Origin: Pectobacterium versatile
GTDB lineage: Bacteria > Pseudomonadota > Gammaproteobacteria > Enterobacterales > Enterobacteriaceae
Direction of reading: 5' to 3'
Length of the DNA: 64,000 nucleotides
NCBI RefSeq assembly: GCF_020166435.1
Contig: NZ_JAINZP010000010.1
Location: 62,001-126,000 of the forward strand
Of the stretch, positions 12,510-21,522 are shown in pieces; the first letter of the stretch is position 1, and every line of letters begins with the position of its first letter. The notes under the pieces were generated by a model. That model saw only the letters and a list, made by a program, of their open reading frames with translations. It made no database searches and was not told the origin of the DNA. Made by a program: the position numbers and the translations under genes.

Positions 12510-12556
12510 TACCCTAACGCTGTTTTTTAACACAGTTGTAATATGAGGTTAATCCC

Positions 12557-14506
12557 TTGAGTGACATGGCGAAAAACCTAATTCTCTGGTTAGTCATCGC
12601 AGTTGTGCTGATGTCTGTTTTCCAGAGCTTTGGGCCCAGCGAGTCGAATGGCCGTAGGGTGGATTATTCAACCTTCTTGACTGAAGTGAATCAGGATCAG
12701 GTCCGTGAAGCACGTATTAACGGGCGTGAGATCAGTGTTATCAAAAAAGACAGCAACAGATACACGACTTACATTCCTGTCAATGACCCCAAGCTACTGG
12801 ATAACCTGCTAACGAAGAACGTGAAAGTCGTTGGTGAGCCGCCGGAAGAACCGAGCTTGCTGGCTTCTATCTTTATTTCTTGGTTCCCGATGCTGTTACT
12901 GATTGGCGTCTGGATCTTCTTCATGCGTCAAATGCAAGGCGGCGGCGGTAAAGGCGCTATGTCCTTCGGCAAGAGCAAAGCGCGTATGCTGACTGAAGAT
13001 CAGATCAAGACGACGTTTGCTGATGTAGCTGGTTGTGACGAAGCGAAGGAAGAGGTTAGCGAACTGGTCGAGTACCTGCGCGAACCTAGCCGTTTCCAGA
13101 AACTGGGCGGTAAAATTCCGAAAGGCATTCTGATGGTCGGCCCGCCGGGAACTGGTAAAACGCTGCTGGCAAAAGCGATTGCTGGTGAAGCGAAAGTACC
13201 TTTCTTTACGATTTCCGGTTCTGACTTCGTTGAAATGTTTGTGGGTGTTGGTGCTTCTCGTGTTCGTGACATGTTCGAACAAGCGAAGAAAGCCGCGCCT
13301 TGTATCATCTTTATCGATGAAATTGACGCCGTTGGCCGTCAGCGTGGTGCAGGTTTGGGTGGTGGTCACGATGAACGTGAACAAACGCTGAACCAAATGC
13401 TGGTTGAGATGGACGGCTTTGAAGGTAACGAGGGTATTATTGTCATCGCGGCAACTAACCGCCCTGATGTGCTTGACCCCGCGTTACTGCGTCCAGGTCG
13501 TTTTGACCGTCAGGTTGTGGTTGGCCTGCCGGATGTTCGCGGTCGTGAACAGATTCTGAAAGTTCACATGCGTCGCGTACCGCTGTCTCCAGATATCGAT
13601 GCGTCAGTGATTGCACGTGGTACGCCAGGTTTCTCTGGTGCGGATTTAGCTAACCTGGTTAACGAAGCCGCATTGTTCTCTGCTCGTGGTAACAAACGCG
13701 TTGTGTCGATGGTCGAGTTCGAGAAAGCTAAAGACAAAATCATGATGGGTGCAGAGCGCCGTTCCATGGTAATGACTGAGAAGCAGAAGGAATCGACGGC
13801 GTATCATGAAGCAGGACACGCCATCATTGGCCGTCTGGTGCCAGAGCACGATCCGGTCCATAAAGTGACGATCATTCCGCGTGGGCGTGCACTGGGCGTG
13901 ACGTTCTTCCTGCCTGAAGGGGATGCGATCAGCGCCAGCCGTCAGAAGCTGGAAAGCCAAATCTCTACGCTGTACGGTGGTCGACTGGCCGAAGAAATCA
14001 TTTACGGCGTGGAACATGTATCAACAGGCGCGTCCAATGACATCAAAGTGGCAACGTCGATTGCTCGTAACATGGTAACGCAGTGGGGCTTCTCTGAAAA
14101 ACTGGGCCCTTTGCTTTATGCGGAAGAAGAAGGCGAGGTATTCCTCGGTCGCTCCGTGGCAAAAGCCAAGCACATGTCAGATGAAACCGCGCGTATTATC
14201 GATCAGGAAGTAAAATCTCTGGTTGAACGTAACTATGTGCGTGCTCGCGAGCTGTTGATGGCAAACATGGATATCCTTCATTCAATGAAAGATGCATTGA
14301 TGAAGTATGAAACCATTGATGCGCCGCAGATCGACGATCTGATGGGACGTAAGAAAGACGTTCGCCCGCCTGCGGGTTGGGAAGAGTCCCGCTCTGACAA
14401 CGATTCTGGTAACGGTGGCGGTACACCTAAAGCCCCTACGCCAGTAGATGAGCCCCAGACGCCTAATCCTGGTAATACAATGTCTGAGCAAGTGGACGAC
14501 AAGTAA
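12557..14506 (+). CDS. ftsH: ATP-dependent zinc metalloprotease FtsH
   Basis: FtsH is the membrane-anchored AAA+ protease that degrades sigma-32, LpxC and unassembled membrane proteins. Two membrane segments (about 8-27 and 99-121) flank a periplasmic domain. The AAA domain has Walker A GPPGTGKT near 195, Walker B IIFIDEID and the second region of homology, and the protease has HEAGH near residue 417. The TTG at 12557 gives 649 residues; an ATG three codons later (MAKNLILW) is an equally possible start, as in E. coli. It follows rlmE in one operon. Confidence 0.97.
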   Translation: MSDMAKNLILWLVIAVVLMSVFQSFGPSESNGRRVDYSTFLTEVNQDQVREARINGREISVIKKDSNRYTTYIPVNDPKLLDNLLTKNVKVVGEPPEEPSLLASIFISWFPMLLLIGVWIFFMRQMQGGGGKGAMSFGKSKARMLTEDQIKTTFADVAGCDEAKEEVSELVEYLREPSRFQKLGGKIPKGILMVGPPGTGKTLLAKAIAGEAKVPFFTISGSDFVEMFVGVGASRVRDMFEQAKKAAPCIIFIDEIDAVGRQRGAGLGGGHDEREQTLNQMLVEMDGFEGNEGIIVIAATNRPDVLDPALLRPGRFDRQVVVGLPDVRGREQILKVHMRRVPLSPDIDASVIARGTPGFSGADLANLVNEAALFSARGNKRVVSMVEFEKAKDKIMMGAERRSMVMTEKQKESTAYHEAGHAIIGRLVPEHDPVHKVTIIPRGRALGVTFFLPEGDAISASRQKLESQISTLYGGRLAEEIIYGVEHVSTGASNDIKVATSIARNMVTQWGFSEKLGPLLYAEEEGEVFLGRSVAKAKHMSDETARIIDQEVKSLVERNYVRARELLMANMDILHSMKDALMKYETIDAPQIDDLMGRKKDVRPPAGWEESRSDNDSGNGGGTPKAPTPVDEPQTPNPGNTMSEQVDDK

Positions 14507-14536
14507 TTCGCCTGCGATTGACATCTGTAACTTACG

Positions 14537-14565
14537 AAACCCCAGCTCAGGCTGGGGTTTTTTAC
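14537..14565 (+). terminator. Terminator after ftsH
   Basis: The 10-base-pair stem AAACCCCAGC/GCTGGGGTTT with loop TCAG runs into TTTT, 30 bases after ftsH. Confidence 0.88.
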
Positions 14566-14627
14566 TGGGAATGTTCTTCGAATCACATTTCACGCTAACT
14601 ACATATACCAGAATGCGGAGGTAAATC

Positions 14628-15461
14628 ATGCAACTGGTTGCCAGAGACTCAACGCTGGATCTTTCCTGCCCACACATCATGGGCATTCTTAACGTCACGC
14701 CGGACTCTTTTTCCGATGGCGGCAAACACAACAAGCTCGATACTGCATTACTGCACGTTCAGGAGATGATTACCGCTGGTGCGACCCTGATCGATATTGG
14801 TGGCGAATCAACACGCCCCGGAGCCGCTGACGTGAGCACGGAAGAAGAGCTGAGCCGTGTGGTGCCTGTGGTGGAAGCCATTGCTAAACGCTTTGACGTA
14901 TGGATCTCGGTCGATACCTCAAAGCCGGAAGTGATGACGGCGTCTGCGCAGGCGGGGGCGCACCTGATTAATGATATTCGCGCTTTGCAAGAGCCGGGAG
15001 CTCTGGAGGCGGCGGCGGCAACAGGTTTGCCTGTGTGTCTGATGCACATGCAGGGTATGCCGAGAACCATGCAGCACAAGCCCCATTATGATGATCTGAT
15101 GCAGGACATCGGCGATTTCTTGCAACAGCAGATTGAACGCTGTGTGAACGCCAATATTCCGAAAAGTAAGCTATTGCTGGATCCTGGATTCGGATTCGGT
15201 AAGAATCTTGCCCATAATTATGCGCTTCTGGCTCGTCTGAGTGAGTTACATCGTTTTGAATTGCCTCTTCTGGTTGGCATGTCGAGAAAATCCATGATTG
15301 GGCAGCTCCTTAATGTATCGCCTGCACAGCGTGTTCATGGTAGCGTCGCCTGCGCAGTGATTGCGGCGATGCAGGGAGCACAGATTATTCGCGCTCACGA
15401 TGTTAAAGAAACGGCTGATGCCATGCGTATTGTTGAAGCTACCCTTTCTGCGAAGGAATAA
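14628..15461 (+). CDS. folP: Dihydropteroate synthase
   Basis: FolP condenses 6-hydroxymethyl-7,8-dihydropterin diphosphate with p-aminobenzoate in folate synthesis and is the sulfonamide target. The 277-residue TIM-barrel protein has the signatures [15 protein letters not shown] (19-33) and [11 protein letters not shown] (57-67), the INDIR loop and the [10 protein letters not shown] segment. It is followed by glmM with a 7-base gap, as in E. coli. Confidence 0.98.
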   Translation: MQLVARDSTLDLSCPHIMGILNVTPDSFSDGGKHNKLDTALLHVQEMITAGATLIDIGGESTRPGAADVSTEEELSRVVPVVEAIAKRFDVWISVDTSKPEVMTASAQAGAHLINDIRALQEPGALEAAAATGLPVCLMHMQGMPRTMQHKPHYDDLMQDIGDFLQQQIERCVNANIPKSKLLLDPGFGFGKNLAHNYALLARLSELHRFELPLLVGMSRKSMIGQLLNVSPAQRVHGSVACAVIAAMQGAQIIRAHDVKETADAMRIVEATLSAKE

Positions 15462-15468
15462 AAACGAA

Positions 15469-16806
15469 ATGAGTAACCGCAAATATTTTGGTACCGATGG
15501 CGTACGCGGCAAGGTTGGCGATACGCCAATTACACCTGATTTTGTGCTTAAACTGGGCTGGGCTGCCGGGAAAGTTCTCGCGCGACATGGTTCTCGTAAG
15601 ATTATTATCGGCAAAGATACCCGTATTTCTGGCTATATGTTGGAGTCTGCGCTGGAAGCAGGTCTGGCTGCTGCGGGGTTATCCGCTTCTTTTACCGGCC
15701 CGATGCCTACGCCTGCGGTTGCTTATCTTACCCGTACGTTCCGTGCTGAAGCGGGTATCGTTATTTCTGCCTCTCACAATCCGTATTACGACAACGGTAT
15801 TAAATTCTTCTCAATTGACGGCACCAAGCTGCCAGATGACGTAGAAGAAGCGATTGAAGCTGAACTGGAAAAACCGCTGACGTGTGTTGAGTCTGCTGAA
15901 TTAGGTAAAGCCAGCCGCATTGTTGACGCTGCCGGACGCTATATCGAATTTTGTAAGGGGACATTCCCGAGCGAACTGAGCCTTAATGGCTTAAAGATTG
16001 TCGTCGATTGCGCCAATGGCGCTACCTATCATATCGCCCCCAGTGTATTGCGCGAACTTGGCGCTAAAGTCATCGCGATTGGCTGTGAGCCTGATGGGAT
16101 GAACATCAACGAAGAGTGCGGGGCGACGGACGTCAGACAGCTACAGGCGCGCGTACTGGCTGAAAAAGCGGACGTTGGGCTGGCATTTGACGGCGACGGC
16201 GATCGGCTCATCATGGTCGACCATTTAGGCAACAAGGTCGATGGCGATCAGATTCTGTATATCATTGCTCGCGAAGGTTTACGCCAAGGGCAACTACGTG
16301 GCGGCGCGGTGGGCACGCTGATGAGTAACATGGGGCTTGAGGTTGCGTTAAAGCAACTGGGTATCCCGTTTGCTCGTGCCAAAGTAGGTGACCGCTATGT
16401 ATTAGAAATGATGCAGGCAAAAGGGTGGCGCATCGGGGCAGAAAACTCCGGTCATGTGATCCTGCTGGATAAAACCACGACGGGCGACGGTGTGATTGCC
16501 GGTTTGCAAGTCCTTACCGCGATAGTGAAAAACCATATGAGCCTGCATGATTTATGCAGCGGAATGAAGCTGTTTCCACAGATTCTGGTTAACGTGCGGT
16601 TTACGGGTGAACATGATCCGTTGGAAGACAAAAACGTGCAGCAGATTACGCAGGATGTGGAAAAAGAATTGGCCGGACGCGGGCGGGTATTGCTACGTAA
16701 ATCCGGCACTGAGCCACTCATCCGTGTCATGGTTGAGGGTGAACACGAAGAGACGGTAATCGCGCTGGCGAATCGTATTGCCGATGCGGTGAAAGCCGTT
16801 GGCTGA
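15469..16806 (+). CDS. glmM: Phosphoglucosamine mutase
   Basis: GlmM interconverts glucosamine-6-phosphate and glucosamine-1-phosphate for UDP-GlcNAc, peptidoglycan and LPS. The ATG at 15469 yields 445 residues, the E. coli length, starting [14 protein letters not shown]. The phosphorylated active-site serine is S102 in ISASHNP, the Mg2+ loop DGDGDR lies near 241-246 and the phosphate-binding KSGTEPLIR near the C-terminus. An open frame upstream overlaps folP and is not used. Confidence 0.98.
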   Translation: MSNRKYFGTDGVRGKVGDTPITPDFVLKLGWAAGKVLARHGSRKIIIGKDTRISGYMLESALEAGLAAAGLSASFTGPMPTPAVAYLTRTFRAEAGIVISASHNPYYDNGIKFFSIDGTKLPDDVEEAIEAELEKPLTCVESAELGKASRIVDAAGRYIEFCKGTFPSELSLNGLKIVVDCANGATYHIAPSVLRELGAKVIAIGCEPDGMNINEECGATDVRQLQARVLAEKADVGLAFDGDGDRLIMVDHLGNKVDGDQILYIIAREGLRQGQLRGGAVGTLMSNMGLEVALKQLGIPFARAKVGDRYVLEMMQAKGWRIGAENSGHVILLDKTTTGDGVIAGLQVLTAIVKNHMSLHDLCSGMKLFPQILVNVRFTGEHDPLEDKNVQQITQDVEKELAGRGRVLLRKSGTEPLIRVMVEGEHEETVIALANRIADAVKAVG

Positions 16807-16838
16807 GGGCTTTTTTGATTCGCCAATCAGATAGATAA

Positions 16839-16880
16839 GGCTTTCGATAGGTATCTTGTGTCGAAAGCCGCTGTTTTTTT
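16839..16880 (+). terminator. Terminator after glmM
   Basis: A 9-base-pair stem (GGCTTTCGA with TCGAAAGCC) is followed by GCTG and seven T. It lies 33 bases past the glmM stop. Confidence 0.75.
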
Positions 16881-17055
16881 CTGCAATCAACCTGTGGTGA
16901 CCAAATTACCCTTGCGTACGCTACATCCTTTGGTTAGTATTCAGACCCGCTTGATAAGGGATGTTCTACATCCTGCTTAGCGGAATGACACGCGGTTTAC
17001 CGCCAGAATATAGCATCTCCATGAATCATGGAGAAAACGGTTAACGGGTACGACT

Positions 17056-17388
17056 ATGTACGAAGCTCTGTTAGTAATTTTCCTGTTAGTATCGATCGGG
17101 CTGGTTGCCTTGATCATGCTTCAGCAGGGTAAAGGTGCTGATATGGGAGCGTCGTTCGGAGCAGGTGCTTCTGCCACTTTGTTCGGTTCGAGCGGCTCTG
17201 GTAATTTCATGACCCGCATGACGGCGATACTGGCGACCCTGTTCTTCATCATCAGTCTCATTCTGGGCAACTTAAGTTCGCTGCAGAAAAAAGGCGGTGC
17301 ATGGGATAACCTGAGTCAGCCAGAAAAAGCCGAGCAGACGACAATGCCTGCTGCGCCTTCAACGCCGGCAAGTGACATTCCGAAGTAA
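17056..17388 (+). CDS. secG: Protein-export membrane protein SecG
   Basis: SecG is the small stimulatory subunit of the SecYEG translocon. The 110-residue protein has two membrane segments (about 2-22 and 53-73) with the conserved cytoplasmic loop LQQGKGADMGASFGAG between them, and a polar Pro/Ala-rich tail. It sits between glmM and tRNA-Leu(GAG), as in E. coli. Confidence 0.97.
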   Translation: MYEALLVIFLLVSIGLVALIMLQQGKGADMGASFGAGASATLFGSSGSGNFMTRMTAILATLFFIISLILGNLSSLQKKGGAWDNLSQPEKAEQTTMPAAPSTPASDIPK

Positions 17389-17412
17389 GCGTTTTAAAGC
17401 AGTAATTGTGAT

Positions 17413-17499
17413 GCCGTGGTGGTGGAATTGGTAGACACGCTACCTTGAGGTGGTAGTGCCCGATTGGGCTTACGGGTTCAAGTCCCGTCCTCGGTACCA
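17413..17499 (+). tRNA. leuU: tRNA-Leu (anticodon GAG)
   Basis: An 87-base class II tRNA with encoded CCA. The anticodon loop TTGAGGT between CTACC and GGTAG gives GAG, and the T arm is ACGGGTTCAAGTCCCGT. It corresponds to E. coli leuU, also downstream of secG. The acceptor 5' strand reads GCCGTGG while the 3' strand is CCTCGGT, leaving a T-T mismatch at 5:68 where E. coli has A-T. Confidence 0.97.
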
Positions 17500-17503
17500 A
17501 CAT

Positions 17504-17537
17504 AAAAAATAGACGTCTATTGACGTCTATTTTTTTG
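17504..17537 (+). terminator. Terminator after secG-leuU
   Basis: A 14-base-pair perfect stem (AAAAAATAGACGTC with GACGTCTATTTTTT, loop TATT) ends in a T run five bases after the tRNA. Confidence 0.9.
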
Positions 17538-17700
17538 TCTTAATTTCATAAATTTAATGGAGTTCCCTTTTATTCAGTCTCTCTCTATGTCAGGTTGATT
17601 CAATCTACACCAGTAGATCTGTGAGTATATATCTTGGTGTAATAATGTCTTATATACTCAGTTCTCGTCGTAAGCACACGGTAAATGTCAAGATAGTTGG

Positions 17701-18014
17701 GGTGATGCATCCAATTAGTAGAACATGTATTTTTCAATGAACGCCCCGATGACTTTTTCATGCAATTCAATCGAGAGTGAGAAGTAGATTGTTTTACGAG
17801 CCAAACGTTTAATACGCGTCCTCAATGTCAGGTTGTTACGCTCAATACGCTGAGTGAATATTTTTCCTGTCAGATGCTTATTCTTCGGTACTTCTCTGGC
17901 ATAACTGCCCCAGTCATCACTGGTTATCATCCCAATGTTAAACGGCGTCAGCAGAGCCAGAAGTTCGCGGCAGGCGTCATCCGTGCGCGGTCCAAACGTA
18001 TAAGCCAGAACGCC
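17701..18014 (-). mobile_element. IS1-type fragment (3' part of insB and terminal inverted repeat)
   Basis: The 99 C-terminal residues of the chimeric frame, from GVLAYTFGPR through TSDDWGSYAR and FTQRIERNN to IEKYMFY, are the catalytic C-terminal part of an IS1-family InsB transposase. The element end at 17701 reads GGTGATGCATCCAATTAGT, close to the IS1 inverted repeat GGTGATGCTGCCAACTTACT. The 5' half of IS1, including insA and the other inverted repeat, is missing. Confidence 0.85.
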
Positions 18015-18791
18015 CACCGCAAGATACAACCAACCTTCATGCGTCCTGATATACGTAATATCTGTTACCCAGCGTTCATCCGGTGCCATCGGATTAAATT
18101 GCCACTGGAGCCTGTTGGGCGTCACAATGCTCGCTTCGCCCTTGTTCGACACTGGACTGCGATAACCGACCTGAGCTTTTATTCCAGCGCCGTGCATCAA
18201 ACGCCAGACTCGGTTCGTACTACACTGCTTACCCGTATCGTGCAGATCTAGGTGGATCTTGCGATAGCCATATACACATCCAGATTCAAGCCAAAACTGC
18301 TTAATCAGCCCGATCATCTTCTGGTCCGTGTGGTATCGCCGTGAATGTGGTTGCTGAAGCCAAGCATAAAAATCACTCGGGTGAACATCCAGAACACGGC
18401 AGAGCAAACGAACCGAAAAGTCACGACTATTGTCACGGATAAAGACGTACCTCAGTCGACAGATTTGCGAAGTACGCTGAAGTTTAAAACCCCGAAAGAG
18501 ATAATTGGAAAGGGTGTTGCATTGACAAGTTGAATCTACAACGGCTTTTTTTAATATGTCTCGTTCATCAGTAACCCGTTTCAGTTCCTTCTGGATCTGC
18601 TGGATCTCAACCTGAGCATCAGATTGGTCTTGGTTTACCGAAGAGTCTGGGCCGTACTTCTGTATCCACGCATAAAGACTGTGAGTGGTAATATCAAGGC
18701 GTGTTGCCACGCTTGAAACGGAATGACCACGACCAACAACCTATTTGATCGCTTCAATTTTAAACTCGTCGAGATAACGCTTACCGCTCAT
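17715..18791 (-). pseudogene. Chimeric transposase pseudogene (IS3 OrfA + IS30 end + IS3 OrfB + IS1 InsB)
   Basis: The OrfA frame starts at 18791 (MSGKRYLDEFKIEAIK, after GAGGTG) and meets an amber codon at 18741-18743, where IS3 relatives have glutamine (IKQVV). From 18710 a 331-codon frame stays open: OrfA helix-turn-helix and leucine zipper (ATRLDITTHSLYAW, ERDILKKA), an IS30-end insert read as about 22 codons, OrfB from RLRYVFIRDN to the start of the DDE domain (DERWVTDITYI), then the IS1 C-terminus. The IS3 catalytic core after the first aspartate is lost, so no functional transposase is expected. Confidence 0.82.
18468..18540 (+). mobile_element. IS30-type terminal fragment
   Basis: On the plus strand the codons read RSTLKFKTPKEIIGKGVALTS and stop at 18531-18533, which is the C-terminus of IS30-family transposases. 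The end at 18540 read inward (minus strand) is TGTAGATTCAACTTGTCAAT, close to the IS30 inverted repeat. Only this terminal piece remains. It was inserted directly after the A-rich frameshift region of the IS3 OrfA/OrfB overlap. Confidence 0.8.
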
Positions 18792-19040
18792 GGGCACCTC
18801 TTTTTTAAGCCATTTTAAATGACTCTAGGGTGGCTAACAAACCCGTAGCGATTCAGCTTAAATATGTAAGAGTTACTGATTTTTATTTGTATATAAAAAT
18901 TTATCCAGAAATAAAAGGTAGCCATCATCTTGTGTTCTAAGAATATTCATCGTGTCATCTCTTCCAGAACCTTTGCATTAGAGGCTTTCCTCCGCGATTG
19001 TTCTGCTTTGTGGCTAGCGTGACGAAACAAGATTTGTTTA

Positions 19041-19079
19041 CAAAAAGGAAGATGCCCATCGCCGCGATGGGCATCTTCC
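19041..19079 (-). terminator. Orphan minus-strand terminator hairpin
   Basis: A 15-base-pair perfect inverted repeat (GGAAGATGCCCATCG / CGATGGGCATCTTCC, loop CCG) is followed on the minus strand by TTTTTG. No minus-strand gene lies just upstream of it, so it appears to be left over from a rearranged neighbour. The rest of 18841-19150 shows no gene. Confidence 0.6.
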
Positions 19080-19153
19080 GGCTACCAATAATGTGTTGAC
19101 AAAGGGACGTATTCCACGTATAAAAATCGCCTTCGAACTAATCTATGGATGAC

Positions 19154-19182
19154 TTGCATTTATGCGGTTGTCAGCGTAGTAT
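19154..19182 (+). promoter_or_regulatory. Promoter of the metY-rimP-nusA operon
   Basis: TTGCAT (19154-19159) and TAGTAT (19177-19182) with a 17-base spacer lie just upstream of the initiator tRNA. This is the expected position for the promoter of the metY-nusA-infB operon. Confidence 0.6.
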
Positions 19183-19198
19183 TTGCCACGTTTTCGGA

Positions 19199-19275
<77 letters not shown>

Positions 19276-19408
19276 CTTAACTTCCAGTAAAGTGTTTTTT
19301 CAAATACGTTCTTCACTCAATTTCTATCTCTTTTTGCAGTGATTTTTGAAAAAATCCTTCACCGAAAGTTATGCCGTGTTGGTAAGCGGTATTAGGGTCC
19401 AGTTGCAT

Positions 19409-19436
19409 AAAGCCCCGATTTATCGGGGTTTTTTGT
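19409..19436 (+). terminator. Leader terminator between metY and rimP
   Basis: The stem CCCCGAT/ATCGGGG with a TT loop and a T6 tail lies 58 bases before rimP. It probably separates the tRNA transcript from read-through into the nusA operon; partial termination is expected because the downstream genes are essential. Confidence 0.82.
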
Positions 19437-19493
19437 TATTTGGCAACAAACAACTGGGCTATTAGGCCCTTTTTTTATGTCTTGGGGGTGGAC

Positions 19494-19946
19494 TTGTCCA
19501 CATTAGAGCAAAAATTAACAGAGATGATTTCAGCACCTGTTGCCGCATTAGGCTACGAATTGGTTGGGATTGAGTTCATCCGCAGTCGCCAATCGACGCT
19601 GCGTATCTATATTGATAGTGAAGATGGGATCACTGTTGATGATTGTGCTGATGTCAGCCACCAGGTCAGTGCGGTATTGGACGTAGAAGATCCAATCACT
19701 GTCGCTTATAACCTGGAAGTGTCGTCTCCAGGACTTGAGCGTCCCTTATTCACGGCGGCACATTATCTGCATTTTGTCGGCGAAGAGGTGACAGTGGTGC
19801 TGCGTATGGCAGTCCAGAATCGCCGTAAATGGTTGGGTGTGATCAAAGCTATTGACGGTGAAATGATCACCATAACAGTGGAAGGCAAAGATGAAGTATT
19901 CGCGCTGAGCAACATTCAGAAAGCGAATCTTGTACCCCACTTTTAA
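19494..19946 (+). CDS. rimP: Ribosome maturation factor RimP
   Basis: RimP assists 30S subunit maturation. The TTG at 19494 is taken as start: it gives 150 residues ([11 protein letters not shown] after the initiator), equal to E. coli, where TTG is also used, and it follows TGGGGGTGG. An upstream frame opening at 19440 overlaps the leader terminator. The C-terminal [14 protein letters not shown] is typical. It is 21 bases ahead of nusA. Confidence 0.95.
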   Translation: MSTLEQKLTEMISAPVAALGYELVGIEFIRSRQSTLRIYIDSEDGITVDDCADVSHQVSAVLDVEDPITVAYNLEVSSPGLERPLFTAAHYLHFVGEEVTVVLRMAVQNRRKWLGVIKAIDGEMITITVEGKDEVFALSNIQKANLVPHF

Positions 19947-19967
19947 AGTTTGGATGAGGCAACTAGG

Positions 19968-21497
19968 ATGAACAAAGAGATTCTGGCTGTTGTTGAAGCA
20001 GTTTCCAATGAGAAAGCTCTGCCGCGCGAGAAGATTTTTGAAGCGTTGGAAACCGCACTGGCGACAGCGACCAAGAAAAAATACGAGCAGGAAATTGATG
20101 TTCGCGTCAGTATCGATCGCAAAACGGGCGATTTTGATACCTTCCGTCGTTGGGTTGTGGTGAATGAAGTCACTCAGCCAACTCGCGAAATTACGCTTGA
20201 TGCCGCGCAATTTGAAGATCCTTCTCTTGATGTTGGTGGCTACGTTGAAGATCAAATCGAATCTGTAACCTTTGACCGTATTACTACACAAACGGCAAAA
20301 CAGGTTATTGTACAGAAAGTGCGTGAAGCTGAACGTGCTATGGTCGTTGATCAGTTCCGTGAGCAAGAAGGCGAGATTATCACCGGTGTCGTGAAAAAGG
20401 TGAATCGTGATAATATTTCGCTTGAAGTCAGACCAATCGATGGCTCTAACACCAGTGCAGAAGCGGTAATTGGCCGCGAAGACATGCTGCCTCGTGAAAA
20501 TTTCCGCCCTGGCGACCGTATTCGTGGCGTGCTGTACTCAGTTCGTCCTGAAGCTCGCGGTGCTCAACTGTTTGTCAGTCGTTCCCGTCCGGAAATGCTG
20601 GTTGAACTCTTCCGCATTGAAGTGCCAGAAATCGGTGAAGAAGTTATCGAGATTAAGGCAGCAGCCCGCGATCCAGGTTCACGTGCGAAAATTGCCGTGA
20701 AGACGAATGACAAGCGTATCGATCCCGTCGGTGCTTGTGTCGGTATGCGCGGTGCACGTGTGCAGGCCGTCTCCAGTGAACTGTGCGGTGAGCGTATTGA
20801 TGTCATTCTGTGGGATGATAATCCTGCACAGTTTGTGATCAATGCAATGGCGCCTGCTGATGTGGTATCGATCGTAGTTGATGAAGATACCTGCACGATG
20901 GATATTGCCGTTGAGTCGAGCAATCTGGCTCAGGCGATTGGTCGCAACGGGCAGAACGTACGTTTGGCTTCCCAACTGTTGAAACAGCATCGTTCAGACG
21001 ATCGTTGGGAACTGAACGTGATGACAGTGGAAGATCTTCAAGCCAAGCATCAGGCAGAGGCGCATGCTGCAATCGACGTCTTTACCAAGCACCTTGATAT
21101 CGATGAAGAGTTCGCCACCGTGCTGGTTGAAGAAGGGTTCTCCTCACTTGAAGAACTGGCCTACGTGCCAATCAAGGAATTACTTGCTATCGAAGGCCTT
21201 GATGAAGAAACCGTTGAAGCATTGCGGGAGCGTGCTAAAGCTGCATTAACAACGCTGGCACTGGCGCATGAAGAAAGCCTTGGTGACGGTCAACCTGCTG
21301 AAGACTTGCTTAGCTTGCCTGGACTGTCGCGTGAGTTGGCGTTCAAGCTTGCTGCGATCGGTGTTTGTACGCTGGAAGATCTTGCTGAACAGGGCGTTGA
21401 CGACCTGACAGATATTGAAGAGCTCAATGATGAGCAAGCGGGCGAATTGATTATGGCCGCACGTAATATCTGTTGGTTTGGCGACGACAACGAATAA
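19968..21497 (+). CDS. nusA: Transcription elongation/termination factor NusA
   Basis: NusA binds RNA polymerase and nascent RNA, promoting pausing, termination and antitermination. The ATG at 19968 ([12 protein letters not shown]) gives 509 residues, slightly longer than the 495 of E. coli. In order: N-terminal RNA-polymerase-binding domain (1-130), S1 domain (about 135-200), two KH domains (about 230-345, with [11 protein letters not shown]), and two acidic C-terminal repeats (AR1, AR2) with helix-hairpin-helix character, the second binding the alpha subunit. infB follows 25 bases later. Confidence 0.98.
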   Translation: MNKEILAVVEAVSNEKALPREKIFEALETALATATKKKYEQEIDVRVSIDRKTGDFDTFRRWVVVNEVTQPTREITLDAAQFEDPSLDVGGYVEDQIESVTFDRITTQTAKQVIVQKVREAERAMVVDQFREQEGEIITGVVKKVNRDNISLEVRPIDGSNTSAEAVIGREDMLPRENFRPGDRIRGVLYSVRPEARGAQLFVSRSRPEMLVELFRIEVPEIGEEVIEIKAAARDPGSRAKIAVKTNDKRIDPVGACVGMRGARVQAVSSELCGERIDVILWDDNPAQFVINAMAPADVVSIVVDEDTCTMDIAVESSNLAQAIGRNGQNVRLASQLLKQHRSDDRWELNVMTVEDLQAKHQAEAHAAIDVFTKHLDIDEEFATVLVEEGFSSLEELAYVPIKELLAIEGLDEETVEALRERAKAALTTLALAHEESLGDGQPAEDLLSLPGLSRELAFKLAAIGVCTLEDLAEQGVDDLTDIEELNDEQAGELIMAARNICWFGDDNE

Positions 21498-21522
21498 CGA
21501 ACTGTAGCAGGAAAGGAACAGC

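Larger units (their letters stand above)
17701..18840 (-). mobile_element. Nested insertion-sequence scar: IS3-type element with IS30-type and IS1-type fragments
   Basis: Reading the minus strand, an IS3-type element begins near 18840 (exact end not fixed; its OrfA starts at 18791). It is interrupted at 18540 by the terminal fragment of an IS30-type element (about 18468-18540), continues as IS3 OrfB to about 18015, and then switches to the 3' part of an IS1-type element that ends at its inverted repeat at 17701. No piece is complete, so none can move alone. It lies between leuU and metY, where E. coli has argG, so it may mark a rearrangement joint. Confidence 0.85.

Noticed and set aside
17593-17616. 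GGTTGATTCAATCTACACC, partly like an IS30 inverted repeat
   Set aside because: The match is short and imperfect and no transposase sequence adjoins it.
17413-17700. Possible integration site at the tRNA-Leu next to mobile DNA
   Set aside because: No integrase gene and no repeat of the tRNA 3' end were seen beyond the IS scar; the mobile DNA is IS remnants only.
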